DNA of 45,301 bases, taken from NCBI GenBank assembly GCA_002309345.1, contig DBWZ01000086.1, forward strand, positions 1 to 45,301, given 5' to 3'. The DNA is from Pseudobutyrivibrio sp. UBA1225 (GTDB lineage: Bacteria; Bacillota; Clostridia; Lachnospirales; Lachnospiraceae). Under the pieces are notes generated by a model. It did not search any database. It worked only from the letters and a program-made list of their open reading frames with translations, and was not told where the DNA came from. Each line of letters opens with the position of its first letter. Within the stretch, counting starts at the first letter, position 1. Below are positions 26,355 to 34,429 of this stretch, piece by piece. Both the position numbers and the translations under genes were made by a program.

Positions 26355-27506
26355 CTATATCATGCGTAAGATTCTATTTCTATGACTACGATACATATCT
26401 ATATACTTCTTTAATAATGTTACTACATCCTTTATAACCGCAATTAATACGAAGCCGACTATAAATCCACAAGCACTATCCAAATTTTTAGATGCTAAGA
26501 AGTCACAAATCGAATGAACGCTTATTACCCAGAAAAACGGTCTAAATGCCAAAACAATAAATCCGTATATAAAAAGCATTACTTTCTTTTTTGAATTGCA
26601 TTCAATTTCTTGATATTCCTTATGGCTAAATAGTCCCGTCAAAAAAGTAAGAATACTTTTATCCATCAGATTATCGACTCCAAACAGTGCTGTTGCTATC
26701 CAATATCCATCCAACTTAACAAATGGTATTAAATTAAATGCTACAAATCCAATATTAGCATAATAGTAGAACAACAATAATGGAATGTCATATCCTAAGG
26801 TTTTTAGAATATAATATGCCAAAAATCCTATAGTTCCAAAAGCATAGTTTACTGAAATACCTGCAACTGCGACACTAAAACTTTTTGTTCTATTATTAAA
26901 CATATAAATGTCGCTAACATCGCAAAAGAAACATGGCATAAAGAAAAATAGCATTATTCCCATTGATGAAATCTTACCACCATGTCTAAAACATGTTATG
27001 GCATGTCCAAATTCATGAAACATGGTAGTAATGATCATCATAAAGTAAAAAATAATGTATTTGTCAATCGAAAAATGCATACAATCTACTGTCCCTTGAT
27101 ATATCATTTCTGCATTCTTAGATATAATGGTAAAAACACAGATTGTTAAAACTAAGAGCAATATTGCGCCTTTGATGGAGAACAACCCCTTTATAAATTT
27201 TGGAACCTTCTCTAAAAATTCATTAGGATTAAAATTACATATAGTAATTTTTGTAATATCAGTTTTCTTTTTTTCTTCACTATCAGAATTCAGAAATCCC
27301 CACTCATCAAATTTTCCATATAACTCAACTTTTTCTTGAGTATTTAACTCTTCAACACTTTCATCAACTTCTGATTCCAATCCTAAACAAGTAAATAAGT
27401 AATTAGTCTCTCTTGCACCTAGCTTTACATAACACTTGTTATTTGTATTTTTTACAGTGTATAAATCCGCTTCGATTTTGACTATTTCTAAATGATTGTA
27501 CTGCAT
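26355..27506 (-). CDS. Intramembrane M50 metalloprotease, daptide leader peptidase candidate (MpaP-like)
   Basis: A 383-residue polytopic membrane zinc protease. Zinc ligands are in TTMFHEFGHAITC (H164, E165, H168). The third-ligand region is NLIPFVKLDGYW (LDG at 265-267), as in site-2 proteases and peptide-maturation M50 proteins. Residues about 1-100 form a soluble cytoplasmic domain that could bind leader peptides; about six hydrophobic helices follow. GGAGGAAAT precedes the ATG. The gene directly follows the precursor genes. In daptide clusters an intramembrane metalloprotease removes the leader, so this is the likely maturation protease. Confidence 0.85.
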   Translation of the reverse strand: MQYNHLEIVKIEADLYTVKNTNNKCYVKLGARETNYLFTCLGLESEVDESVEELNTQEKVELYGKFDEWGFLNSDSEEKKKTDITKITICNFNPNEFLEKVPKFIKGLFSIKGAILLLVLTICVFTIISKNAEMIYQGTVDCMHFSIDKYIIFYFMMIITTMFHEFGHAITCFRHGGKISSMGIMLFFFMPCFFCDVSDIYMFNNRTKSFSVAVAGISVNYAFGTIGFLAYYILKTLGYDIPLLLFYYYANIGFVAFNLIPFVKLDGYWIATALFGVDNLMDKSILTFLTGLFSHKEYQEIECNSKKKVMLFIYGFIVLAFRPFFWVISVHSICDFLASKNLDSACGFIVGFVLIAVIKDVVTLLKKYIDMYRSHRNRILRMI

Positions 27507-27521
27507 ATTTCCTCCAAAATA

Positions 27522-27674
27522 CTAGGTTATCACTATTGCGGCCGCTACTGCACCTCCGCCAACAATCGCCCCTGCAATAAATGCACCATCGCCAAGTTCC
27601 TCGGCTGTCTCCATTTCTTCGAACTTTGTATTTGTGTCTTTACTTAAGTCGTCTTTTTTCTGTTTCTCAAACAT
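27522..27674 (-). CDS. Daptide-like precursor peptide 1 (ends in Thr)
   Basis: A 50-residue peptide. The charged leader begins MFEKQKKDDLSKDTN and contains TKFEEMETAEELGDG. The core is Ala/Gly/Ile/Val-rich (AFIAGAIVGGGAVAAAIVIT) and ends in Ile-Val-Ile-Thr. A C-terminal Thr is the residue daptide enzymes convert into the dimethylated diamine terminus. AAAAGGAGA lies upstream of the ATG. It shares the leader motif K-[FY]-E-E-[ML]-E with the three other precursors. The product would be a helical, membrane-active cationic peptide with two amino ends. Confidence 0.85.
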   Translation of the reverse strand: MFEKQKKDDLSKDTNTKFEEMETAEELGDGAFIAGAIVGGGAVAAAIVIT

Positions 27675-27696
27675 AATATAATCTTCTCCTTTTTAA

Positions 27697-27762
27697 TTAT
27701 TGTCCTAATACTTTCAAAAGTATTTCCACTGCATAAGGAGCCACAAGACAAACTGCTAACAT
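27697..27762 (-). CDS. 21-residue hydrophobic peptide between precursor genes
   Basis: Reads MLAVCLVAPYAVEILLKVLGQ. The ribosome site AAGGAGG about nine bases upstream is the best in this stretch, so it is probably translated. It lacks the K-[FY]-E-E-[ML]-E leader motif and the C-terminal Thr, so it is not a daptide precursor like its neighbours. Candidates are an immunity peptide, an unmodified leaderless bacteriocin partner or a signal peptide. Confidence 0.6.
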   Translation of the reverse strand: MLAVCLVAPYAVEILLKVLGQ

Positions 27763-27796
27763 AACTAGATTTCCTCCTTATAATTCAACATATTTC

Positions 27797-27955
27797 TTAG
27801 GTTAAAGTAACTACAGTGGCTACAGCTGCTACAATTGTTGCTCCTGCTGCTGCGCCTTCTACAAAGTCTCTTGCATCGCCATATTCTTCAACTTGTTCCA
27901 TTTCCTCATACTTTGTCTGAGTCTTCTTTTCATCTAATTTTTTCTTGATATCCAT
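27797..27955 (-). CDS. Daptide-like precursor peptide 2 (ends in Thr)
   Basis: A 52-residue peptide: Lys/Asp-rich leader (MDIKKKLDEKKTQ), shared motif TKYEEMEQVEEYGDA, and hydrophobic core EGAAAGATIVAAVATVVTLT ending in Thr. AAAGGAAA precedes the ATG. The core pattern (small residues every three to four positions) predicts a membrane-spanning helix. Confidence 0.85.
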   Translation of the reverse strand: MDIKKKLDEKKTQTKYEEMEQVEEYGDARDFVEGAAAGATIVAAVATVVTLT

Positions 27956-27974
27956 TTTTTTCGTTTCCTTTCTT

Positions 27975-28136
27975 TTAAGTTAAAAGTACAAGTGATCCTA
28001 CTGCAACCCCAACAGCTGCGCCTTTTGCAAAATCTGTAGCGCCATATTCAGCAGCTTGTTCCATTTCTTCGAATTTTACTTCGTTTTCATTCTGCTCGCT
28101 GTTCTCTACAATCTTTTCTTCGTTTGTTTCAGCCAT
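27975..28136 (-). CDS. Daptide-like precursor peptide 3 (ends in Thr)
   Basis: A 53-residue peptide. The leader is rich in Glu and Asn (MAETNEEKIVENSEQNENE), followed by VKFEEMEQAAEYGATDF and the core AKGAAVGVAVGSLVLLT ending in Thr. AAAGGAGGAG precedes the ATG. It is closest to precursor 2 across the motif and the following GA-rich stretch. Confidence 0.85.
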   Translation of the reverse strand: MAETNEEKIVENSEQNENEVKFEEMEQAAEYGATDFAKGAAVGVAVGSLVLLT

Positions 28137-28170
28137 TTTTTCTCCTCCTTTCCTTAATCATTTATATTTA

Positions 28171-28198
28171 ATGCACTAAAAGATATGCACTAAAAGCA
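28171..28198. repeat. Imperfect 14-bp tandem duplication at the 3' end of precursor 4
   Basis: ATGCACTAAAAGAT is followed at once by ATGCACTAAAAGCA (12 of 14 identical). The stop codon of precursor 4 lies in the first copy. Because 14 is not a multiple of three, gain or loss of a copy changes the C-terminal residues. Confidence 0.85.
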
Positions 28199-28325
28199 TT
28201 ACACCTGCCAACAATACTGACCCTATAACAGTCGTTGCCCCCAAGGCTCCGAAGCTAAATTCTTCCGACTGCTCAAGCTCTTCATACTTTAATGTGGACT
28301 TTTTGTTTACACCGTTTTCGTTCAT
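28176..28325 (-). CDS. Daptide-like precursor peptide 4, atypical (no C-terminal Thr)
   Basis: A 49-residue peptide with the shared leader motif (TLKYEELEQSEEFSFG) and a hydrophobic core (ALGATTVIGSVLLAGVMLLV), but it ends His-Ile-Phe instead of Thr. It is first of the four in the operon and has a strong AGAGGAGGAATT site. It may be a divergent partner peptide that escapes C-terminal modification, or a decayed copy whose end was changed by the small tandem duplication. Confidence 0.75.
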   Translation of the reverse strand: MNENGVNKKSTLKYEELEQSEEFSFGALGATTVIGSVLLAGVMLLVHIF

Positions 28326-28338
28326 AATTCCTCCTCTT

Positions 28339-29643
28339 CTAATTGATAATTTTTTGTAAAGATTTTTTGAGTTTCTGTATTATTTCATCTATCTCATTGT
28401 CTGTAATAATATATGGTAAAAACATTACTAAGCAGGTGGAAAAATCTTCTATACTGCTCCATTCAGTAATCACACCATTCTTCTTAATTAATTCAACTAT
28501 CTTCAACAAGTCATAAAATGCTAATGTCTCATCATTATCTTTTGACCTTAACTCTACAGCGAACATCATTCCCTCGGATCGCAAATTATACACTTGTGAA
28601 AAAGTTTTTCCGATTTCATCATCAAACTTCTTCCTAAATAGTTGACTCTTTTCTTGTACCGTATTTACGTATTTTCCATCTATCAGCTCTTTTATTGTTG
28701 CCACTGCTGAGGCACAACATAACGCATTTGCGTTTTGTGTAGATAGATGAAATAAAAACTTATCGGAAAATTCTTTTGTAATTTTCTTGCTTACTCCAAT
28801 AGCTGCCAAAGGTAATGTTCCATTATTAATACCTTTAGACATCGTGATTATGTCTGGTCTAATGCCATATTTTTCATAAGCAAACATTGAGCCTGATCTG
28901 CAGAATCCAGTCGCTATTTCATCGCATACAATAATCACATCGTTTTTTCTTGCAAATTCGACCAATTTATTGACATACCATTTTGGAAGTCTTATAACTC
29001 CAGCAGAACCTAGGATAGGCTCAAATATTATTCCAGCTATCTTGCCCTTTAAAGCAGCCAATTCCTCTTCGAGTTTTTTCTCTTTTTCGGCTCGCCATTC
29101 TTTAGTTTCACATACTGTTACATAATCCTTGTCAAAAGGAAGACTCAGCTCGTATATTCCACTAAGCAACGGTCCATATCCTTTACGTTCACTTCCATCG
29201 TAATTACTACATGACATTGAGCCGTAGTAACTTCCATGATATGAATGCTGTAGGACTGCTATTCCATTTGCATTAGATTTGTCTTTTATATCTGAATACT
29301 TTCGTATCAATTTTATGGCAACTTCTATTGCTTCTGAACCAGAACAAGCATATATAATCTTATCTATATCCTCATGTAAAATTTCTTTTAACAGATTGCC
29401 TAACTCTTCTGAAGCTTCGGACTCACATTCACAAGGATTTACATAACTAAACTTTTCTACTTGTTCTCTTAAGACAGCTTTGATTGCTTCATTGCTATAT
29501 CCTAATGGCACATTCCAGAGACCACTGTTGGCATCAATATATTCTTTGTTACGAGTGTCATATAAATGTATTCCCTGTGCCTTCCCAATTTTTATCTTAT
29601 CTTCTTCTGGTCTGCTTAATGGATACCAAACTGATTTACTCAT
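28339..29643 (-). CDS. Class III PLP aminotransferase, daptide type (MpaD-like)
   Basis: A 434-residue fold-type I PLP enzyme. The Asp that contacts the pyridine nitrogen is in IIVCDEIATGFCRSG (D241), and the Schiff-base Lys is in ITMSKGINNGTLPLAA (K270). SGSEAIEVAIKL and QHSYHGSYYG bind the phosphate and substrate. In daptide biosynthesis the class III enzyme transaminates the C-terminal ketone left after Thr oxidation and decarboxylation. It sits directly before the precursor genes and adjoins the methyltransferase with no gap, which fits that role. Confidence 0.88.
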   Translation of the reverse strand: MSKSVWYPLSRPEEDKIKIGKAQGIHLYDTRNKEYIDANSGLWNVPLGYSNEAIKAVLREQVEKFSYVNPCECESEASEELGNLLKEILHEDIDKIIYACSGSEAIEVAIKLIRKYSDIKDKSNANGIAVLQHSYHGSYYGSMSCSNYDGSERKGYGPLLSGIYELSLPFDKDYVTVCETKEWRAEKEKKLEEELAALKGKIAGIIFEPILGSAGVIRLPKWYVNKLVEFARKNDVIIVCDEIATGFCRSGSMFAYEKYGIRPDIITMSKGINNGTLPLAAIGVSKKITKEFSDKFLFHLSTQNANALCCASAVATIKELIDGKYVNTVQEKSQLFRKKFDDEIGKTFSQVYNLRSEGMMFAVELRSKDNDETLAFYDLLKIVELIKKNGVITEWSSIEDFSTCLVMFLPYIITDNEIDEIIQKLKKSLQKIIN

Positions 29644-30443
29644 TATGCTACTTCCTCTTTATTTAAAACACATACATCTATCGTTATATCACCTTCTTTA
29701 ACATGATATGTATAATGCTTTTTAAAACAGGTCTTCTCTATTACTGAATCAACAAATTTTTCTGTAATTATCTTCTTCTCAGAACATGCTAAATATTTAG
29801 AGCCATCAGCCTTTTCAACATACATGTTTACAATTGATTTTTCAGGCACAAAATTATTGAATTCTTGAAGCACAATGTAGTATTTATCTTCAAGATTCGT
29901 GTTTGTTAGTATGTTTGAAGCATAAAGTCTCTCCGTAACTTGATCTGTTCGATAATCAAACATCAACCTTCCATTAGGAGTTAGCCAACTATATATTTTG
30001 TCGAACAAATTCTCTAACCTTTCTACATCATCTGATAACAAACAAATCGTTGTGGATGGTATTGTTATCAGATCATATTTTTTATCTGTTTCATAATCAA
30101 AAATATCTGCTTGAATCATGTTCAGTTTCTTCTTAATGCGTTGTGGCAATTTACTAACATTCTCATTAAATCTATCAATCATAGATTCTGAGATTTCTAC
30201 GCCATCTACATTAAATCCTTTTTGAGCAAGCGGAATCATATAATTGCTTCCATCACCTGCTGCTATTTCTAATATATTTTTGCCGACGCAAAAACCATTC
30301 TCTGCATACAATTCCTTAATCTCTTCATTGCCCGCTAGAGCATTATATACGTTGGAAAAAATATCATCATATAATCCACATTCAATAATTTTTCCATCAT
30401 ATAAGTTTTTTATTCCATCAAAGAAGCCATAATATTTATTCAA
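29643..30443 (-). CDS. SAM methyltransferase, daptide type (MpaM-like)
   Basis: A 266-residue class I methyltransferase. Motif I is ILEIAAGDGSN (57-67), the acidic motif II is VDGVEISES (79-87), and a motif IV-like DLITIPSTTICLL follows. The ~50 residues before motif I are unusually long and may bind the leader. In daptides a methyltransferase dimethylates the new C-terminal amine. The gene overlaps the aminotransferase start and the end of the 502-aa recognition gene, so the three are tightly coupled. It is not closely similar to the methyltransferase at 433-1227. Confidence 0.85.
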   Translation of the reverse strand: MNKYYGFFDGIKNLYDGKIIECGLYDDIFSNVYNALAGNEEIKELYAENGFCVGKNILEIAAGDGSNYMIPLAQKGFNVDGVEISESMIDRFNENVSKLPQRIKKKLNMIQADIFDYETDKKYDLITIPSTTICLLSDDVERLENLFDKIYSWLTPNGRLMFDYRTDQVTERLYASNILTNTNLEDKYYIVLQEFNNFVPEKSIVNMYVEKADGSKYLACSEKKIITEKFVDSVIEKTCFKKHYTYHVKEGDITIDVCVLNKEEVA

Positions 30444-31944
30444 TTATTCCACCCGCTTTCAATAACCCCAGTCCTTGATCTACTAGTTCACTTGCTATAC
30501 CTACATCCACAGAAAAGTAATTTGCCATTTCTTCAGCCATAGAAGCTTCACTTTCTCCATTTGCCTTTCCTTCTAGTAGAAAAACAAATTTCTCTTCTAT
30601 CTTTAAGAGCTTTCCTGTTTTAAGATCGAAGTAATAATATTTATCCCCATCGTTAAATACATTGATAGATTTTCTATTAACGCAAGACTTAGGATAAATA
30701 AGCCTTCTGTCTCCAGTTGAGAATCTAACACTTCTTACTTTTCTACACGTATGCCCATTTCTCTTCATGTAGCTAGTCAGTTGATTCTGCAAGATATAAT
30801 CTGAAATCATTGGATAGTTTTCCATAAAGCTTATGTACTCTTGTCTAGAGATTCCAGCTGGAAGACATGCGCATTTAGCCGCTCCGCTTACCATCGATAG
30901 CCCTTTATCGTATATCCTACTTGCTTCGATAATTCGCTGTTCTCTATCCATATCCACCGAACCAATTGATACGTCTGACGTAAAACAAGGATAAATTTTA
31001 TTGTTCGCAATCTTATATCTTTTCAACTGTTTTAAAGAACAATTTCCTGTCCATCTACATGCATCAACTATTTTTTTGTCATATATATCTACTAAACCTG
31101 TTTTTAAATATTCATCTAAATCATTTGAAAAAGCATTTAAATCTTTTTTATTTTCAATCTTCAAATAATATGTGATTTGTTCACTTAATTGATTGTTCTC
31201 TCTCAACTCTACATACTCTGCATATGTGCAGATGTGATGTTTTGATCCTTCTATTTTGCTATCAATAAATAGCTCTTTATCTGTCATTGTATGAATATGT
31301 TGAATTGCTTCTTTATCAATACTCTTTTCGTTTTCACAAACAACTGCTCCATTCATATCAACGTAATCATTAATATTTTTTAAATTATTATCTTTAAGTA
31401 GAACGTGCTTAGCCAAAGTATTATCTAATCCTGGCGGATAGTTTCCAGTCATCATGGCAATAAATCCATTTTGCATTGCCGAATTATATCCTTCATCTAC
31501 ATCTGCTGGAATACTACTTAATTCTTTAAGCACATCATCTTCCCCAGCCTCTTTAATACCTGTAGGATTTAATAATTGATTTCCTGAGCTAATAACAATT
31601 ATTCCTGCGTTATCATTTAAATATCCTTTAGCTGCAACAGATTCTTCTTGTAGGAAAACAATTTTATCGTATTCTTCCATTAATACTTTTGCTAAATTCT
31701 TTGCTAGATTTCCAATCCCTTTTTTCAATGGAATGTATATGTACTTGTCGTCTTCATATCCAATTGTTTCTGCTAATTCCTCAAACGAATTTTCCGAATA
31801 ATAAAACGGTACATTCACAACTATTTCTTCTGGAATATCCTCAAATACTGTTGGATTATCAAATGTATAAAGACCACTTTTGTAATTTATATTTACATAT
31901 AATAATTCTTCTATTTTTTCTTTAAGATTTAGCAAATCGTCCAT
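30436..31944 (-). CDS. Daptide-type RiPP recognition protein with PqqD-like RRE domain (MpaB-like)
   Basis: A 502-residue soluble protein. The last ~80 residues (from about 425: KSINVFNDGDKYYYFDLKTG to the Gly-Ile-Ile-Glu end) follow the PqqD/RRE pattern: beta-hairpin, then LLEGKANGESEASMAEEMAN, then VDQGLGLLKAGGIIE. This would bind the shared precursor leader motif. Residues 296-360 carry Cys at C-x5-C-x17-C-x37-C-x-C, spaced like a SPASM auxiliary-cluster domain, but there is no radical-SAM CxxxCxxC anywhere. The N-terminal half is unrecognised. Its start overlaps the dehydrogenase stop. In daptide clusters an RRE protein of this size is required for C-terminal processing. Confidence 0.75.
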   Translation of the reverse strand: MDDLLNLKEKIEELLYVNINYKSGLYTFDNPTVFEDIPEEIVVNVPFYYSENSFEELAETIGYEDDKYIYIPLKKGIGNLAKNLAKVLMEEYDKIVFLQEESVAAKGYLNDNAGIIVISSGNQLLNPTGIKEAGEDDVLKELSSIPADVDEGYNSAMQNGFIAMMTGNYPPGLDNTLAKHVLLKDNNLKNINDYVDMNGAVVCENEKSIDKEAIQHIHTMTDKELFIDSKIEGSKHHICTYAEYVELRENNQLSEQITYYLKIENKKDLNAFSNDLDEYLKTGLVDIYDKKIVDACRWTGNCSLKQLKRYKIANNKIYPCFTSDVSIGSVDMDREQRIIEASRIYDKGLSMVSGAAKCACLPAGISRQEYISFMENYPMISDYILQNQLTSYMKRNGHTCRKVRSVRFSTGDRRLIYPKSCVNRKSINVFNDGDKYYYFDLKTGKLLKIEEKFVFLLEGKANGESEASMAEEMANYFSVDVGIASELVDQGLGLLKAGGIIE

Positions 31945-32708
31945 CCCCCATCTAATATCATGTTTTGTCCTGTTACAATTGATGCACCATCTGATTCTAA
32001 ATACATAATCGCATTACATACATCAATTGGTTTTGCATATTCTCTAAGGGGTATTTTGGATAAATACTCCTTTTTGCCTTTTGAACTTTCTAAAATATCG
32101 CTATTTTTTTGGGATTCGATAAATGTAGGTGATACTATATTCACTCGAATCTTATACTTGGCCCACTCTAGTGCTAATTCCTTTGCCAAATGTATTAATC
32201 CAGCCTTACTAGCACAATACGGCGCTCTATCAATATTTGCCACAACCCCGTGCTGCGAAGCAATTCCTAAAATACTTCCTCCGTCAAAGGTCAACATTCG
32301 TTTTGCTATTATTTTAGATGTAAGAAAAAATCCCTTGAGATTTATATCCATTATTAAATCCCAATCGCTTTCTCCCATTTCAATCGCAGGTTTCAAAATA
32401 TTGACTCCCGCAAGATAAACAAACGAAGTAACCTTCTTGGTCTCTAATGCTTTAGATAATTTGGTTAAATCTTTAGCATTTAGAACATCCATATTTATAC
32501 ATTCAAACAATACTTCTTTTTGCTTTTCTTTCCACTCTTCTACCTTCTGAATAAGCAACTCATAATTATTTCCTGACTCTGTAAGCACTATGTTTGAATA
32601 TTTTTGCGCCAACAACGGAATCAATTCTATTCCGATAGTACTATAAGCACCAACCACTACAGCACTATTCTGTTCTTGCCTTCCAGAGTTTTCTTTTCTT
32701 GATTCCAT
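31929..32708 (-). CDS. Short-chain dehydrogenase, daptide Thr-oxidation candidate (MpaC-like role)
   Basis: A Rossmann-fold SDR of about 259 residues. The cofactor loop is VVGAYSTIGIEL (a variant of TGxxxGIG). The catalytic triad is visible as Ser in GIASQHG, then YCASK (Tyr164, Lys168). NIVSPTF and GQNMILDGGWT are SDR C-terminal hallmarks. I prefer the ATG at 32708 over an in-frame TTG at 32717. It overlaps the permease end by 44 bases. Oxidising the Thr beta-hydroxyl to a ketone would give a beta-keto acid that decarboxylates; this dehydrogenase is the natural candidate. That step is inferred from the pathway. Confidence 0.82.
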   Translation of the reverse strand: MESRKENSGRQEQNSAVVVGAYSTIGIELIPLLAQKYSNIVLTESGNNYELLIQKVEEWKEKQKEVLFECINMDVLNAKDLTKLSKALETKKVTSFVYLAGVNILKPAIEMGESDWDLIMDINLKGFFLTSKIIAKRMLTFDGGSILGIASQHGVVANIDRAPYCASKAGLIHLAKELALEWAKYKIRVNIVSPTFIESQKNSDILESSKGKKEYLSKIPLREYAKPIDVCNAIMYLESDGASIVTGQNMILDGGWTIC

Positions 32709-33537
32709 AACTAACAACGCCTCTTCTGTAAATCTTGCTACACATAATACTCACAAGAATTACTTCAGCCACCTGAATTCCCACTATGATTAATGATGTG
32801 CCTAGTGTAATTGTCTGCAAATCATTTATGGTAAGTCCCAATATCGGTAATGCAAAAGGTAAATATGTAATGACTGTTAATGCCGGACTAGACAAGCCAC
32901 GTAATTGCGCCATTCCAACGAAATAAACAATTAACATCATTAGTATCACTGGCAAAACTAACTGTGTAGTATCTTGAGAATTATCTGTATATGAAGATAG
33001 TGCTGCAAATGCATATGCATACATCATAAAACCTAGAACAATTGATGCTACGATAAGTATCATTGCTGGCCCGCTGATATAATCCGACAATTTAATTCCA
33101 CTCTCTGGTTGTTTGATAAACAAAGATCCCACAACTCGAATCACACCCCAAAATGCTAACTGCTGCACGACCGCTATCATATATCCAAAAATTTTTCCAG
33201 AAAGAAGTTCCAACGGTTTAACATAACAAAGCAATGTTTCAATTATTCTAGAACTCTTTTCCTCAATCACCGAATTTGCGATATTTGCTCCATAGATTAA
33301 AATCAGCATGAATAATACCACCACAACTATCAATGGTATGGTTCCTCTCAAATCGTCCTGCGCCATTGCTATTTGCACTTCACCTGCGTCTTCTCCTAAA
33401 AAACTCTTATAAATATTATTTAAGTTTAGCGATGCTATAATGCCTATCAATCCAACTATTGTGGATATTAAATACCACTTCGATGTAAGAATCTGGTTAT
33501 ATGTAAATCGCGTTACTTTAAATACCTTACTATTCAT
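32665..33537 (-). CDS. ABC-2 type exporter permease (NatB-like)
   Basis: A membrane permease of about 290 residues: an N-terminal helix (WYLISTIVGLIGIIASL), a large extracytoplasmic loop, then five helices including IPLIVVVVLFMLILIYGANIA. EEKSSRIIETLLCYVKPLELLSGKIFGY is the conserved ABC-2/NatB signature. The ATG at 33537 overlaps the end of the ATPase gene. With that ATPase it would export the mature peptide or provide self-resistance; both uses occur in bacteriocin clusters. Confidence 0.88.
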   Translation of the reverse strand: MNSKVFKVTRFTYNQILTSKWYLISTIVGLIGIIASLNLNNIYKSFLGEDAGEVQIAMAQDDLRGTIPLIVVVVLFMLILIYGANIANSVIEEKSSRIIETLLCYVKPLELLSGKIFGYMIAVVQQLAFWGVIRVVGSLFIKQPESGIKLSDYISGPAMILIVASIVLGFMMYAYAFAALSSYTDNSQDTTQLVLPVILMMLIVYFVGMAQLRGLSSPALTVITYLPFALPILGLTINDLQTITLGTSLIIVGIQVAEVILVSIMCSKIYRRGVVSYGIKKRKLWKARTE

Positions 33538-34429
33538 TGTCACCAAGCTCCTTTAAGAAAATTGTTTGCATATCTACTTTTTTATTAGAAATCTTTTCTA
33601 CTTCGATTCCTTCGTCCAATATGTCCTTATACAGTTTGTTTAAATCCTCTTTATCCTCAAAACGAACTGTATATGTGCCAAAGTCTATTGATACAATTTG
33701 TAGATTGTTCTTATCTATTAATTCTTCTATATTTCCATCCGTCTTGATTTCGACTTCATCATCCCTTGAATACTTCTTAATCAATCCGTCAACTGTATCA
33801 TCCTCAATAACTTCGCCCTCTTTTATCATTACTATATGATCACAGAGCTCTTCAACATCCTCCATTCGATGACTTGAAAAAAGTATTGTTGTTCCTTCGT
33901 CGCGTAATCTCTTTACAACACCTTTGAACAACTCTATATTCACTGGATCAAGACCACTAAATGGCTCATCTAAAATCAAGACCTCTGGTTTGTGAAGGAT
34001 TGCGCTTATAAGCTGAATCTTCTGCTTGTTCCCTTTAGATAAGGACTTAACCTTCCTTTTTGAATATTCGGAAATTCCAAACTCGTTAAGCCTCTTGCAT
34101 ATTTCAGCGGTCGACTCTTTTTCTGTCAAACCATTTAACGTTCCGAAGTACAACAGTTGATCCTTAACTTTAGTATTCAGATAAAGACCTCTCTCCTCTG
34201 GAAGATAACCAATCTTAATATTTGATTTTTTTAAGTCTTTTCCTGCGTATGTAATTTGTCCCTCATCTGGTTCGATTATGCCCATAATACTTTTGATAGT
34301 TGTAGTCTTTCCTGCTCCATTTCGACCAAGAATTCCAAGTATTTTTCCCTCAGCTGCCTCAAAATCAATATTGTTCACAGCCTTCTTTTCTCCATAGGCT
34401 TTTGATAAACCCGAAATTTTTAAGCTCAT
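33530..34429 (-). CDS. ABC transporter ATP-binding protein, first gene of the daptide-like operon
   Basis: A NatA/BcrA-type ATPase of about 299 residues. Walker A is GRNGAGKTT, the Q-loop region is IGYLPEERGLY, the signature is LSKGNKQKIQL, Walker B is VLILDEPFSGLDP and the H-loop is FSSHRMED. The C-terminal ~80 residues form the DUF4162-like accessory domain. I take the ATG at 34429 (GGAGAACGAT six bases upstream) rather than the TTG at 34441, which overlaps the ribosome site. Bacteriocin immunity exporters often have this domain layout. Confidence 0.92.
   Translation of the reverse strand: MSLKISGLSKAYGEKKAVNNIDFEAAEGKILGILGRNGAGKTTTIKSIMGIIEPDEGQITYAGKDLKKSNIKIGYLPEERGLYLNTKVKDQLLYFGTLNGLTEKESTAEICKRLNEFGISEYSKRKVKSLSKGNKQKIQLISAILHKPEVLILDEPFSGLDPVNIELFKGVVKRLRDEGTTILFSSHRMEDVEELCDHIVMIKEGEVIEDDTVDGLIKKYSRDDEVEIKTDGNIEELIDKNNLQIVSIDFGTYTVRFEDKEDLNKLYKDILDEGIEVEKISNKKVDMQTIFLKELGDNE

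Noticed and set aside
27522..28325. Class II bacteriocins with double-glycine leaders
   Set aside because: No consistent GG cleavage site followed by a core, no C39 peptidase-transporter, and the surrounding enzymes indicate C-terminal modification.
30436..31944. Radical-SAM peptide maturase (sactipeptide-like) assignment for the 502-aa protein
   Set aside because: There is a SPASM-like Cys pattern, but no CxxxCxxC motif or SAM-binding barrel sequence is present.
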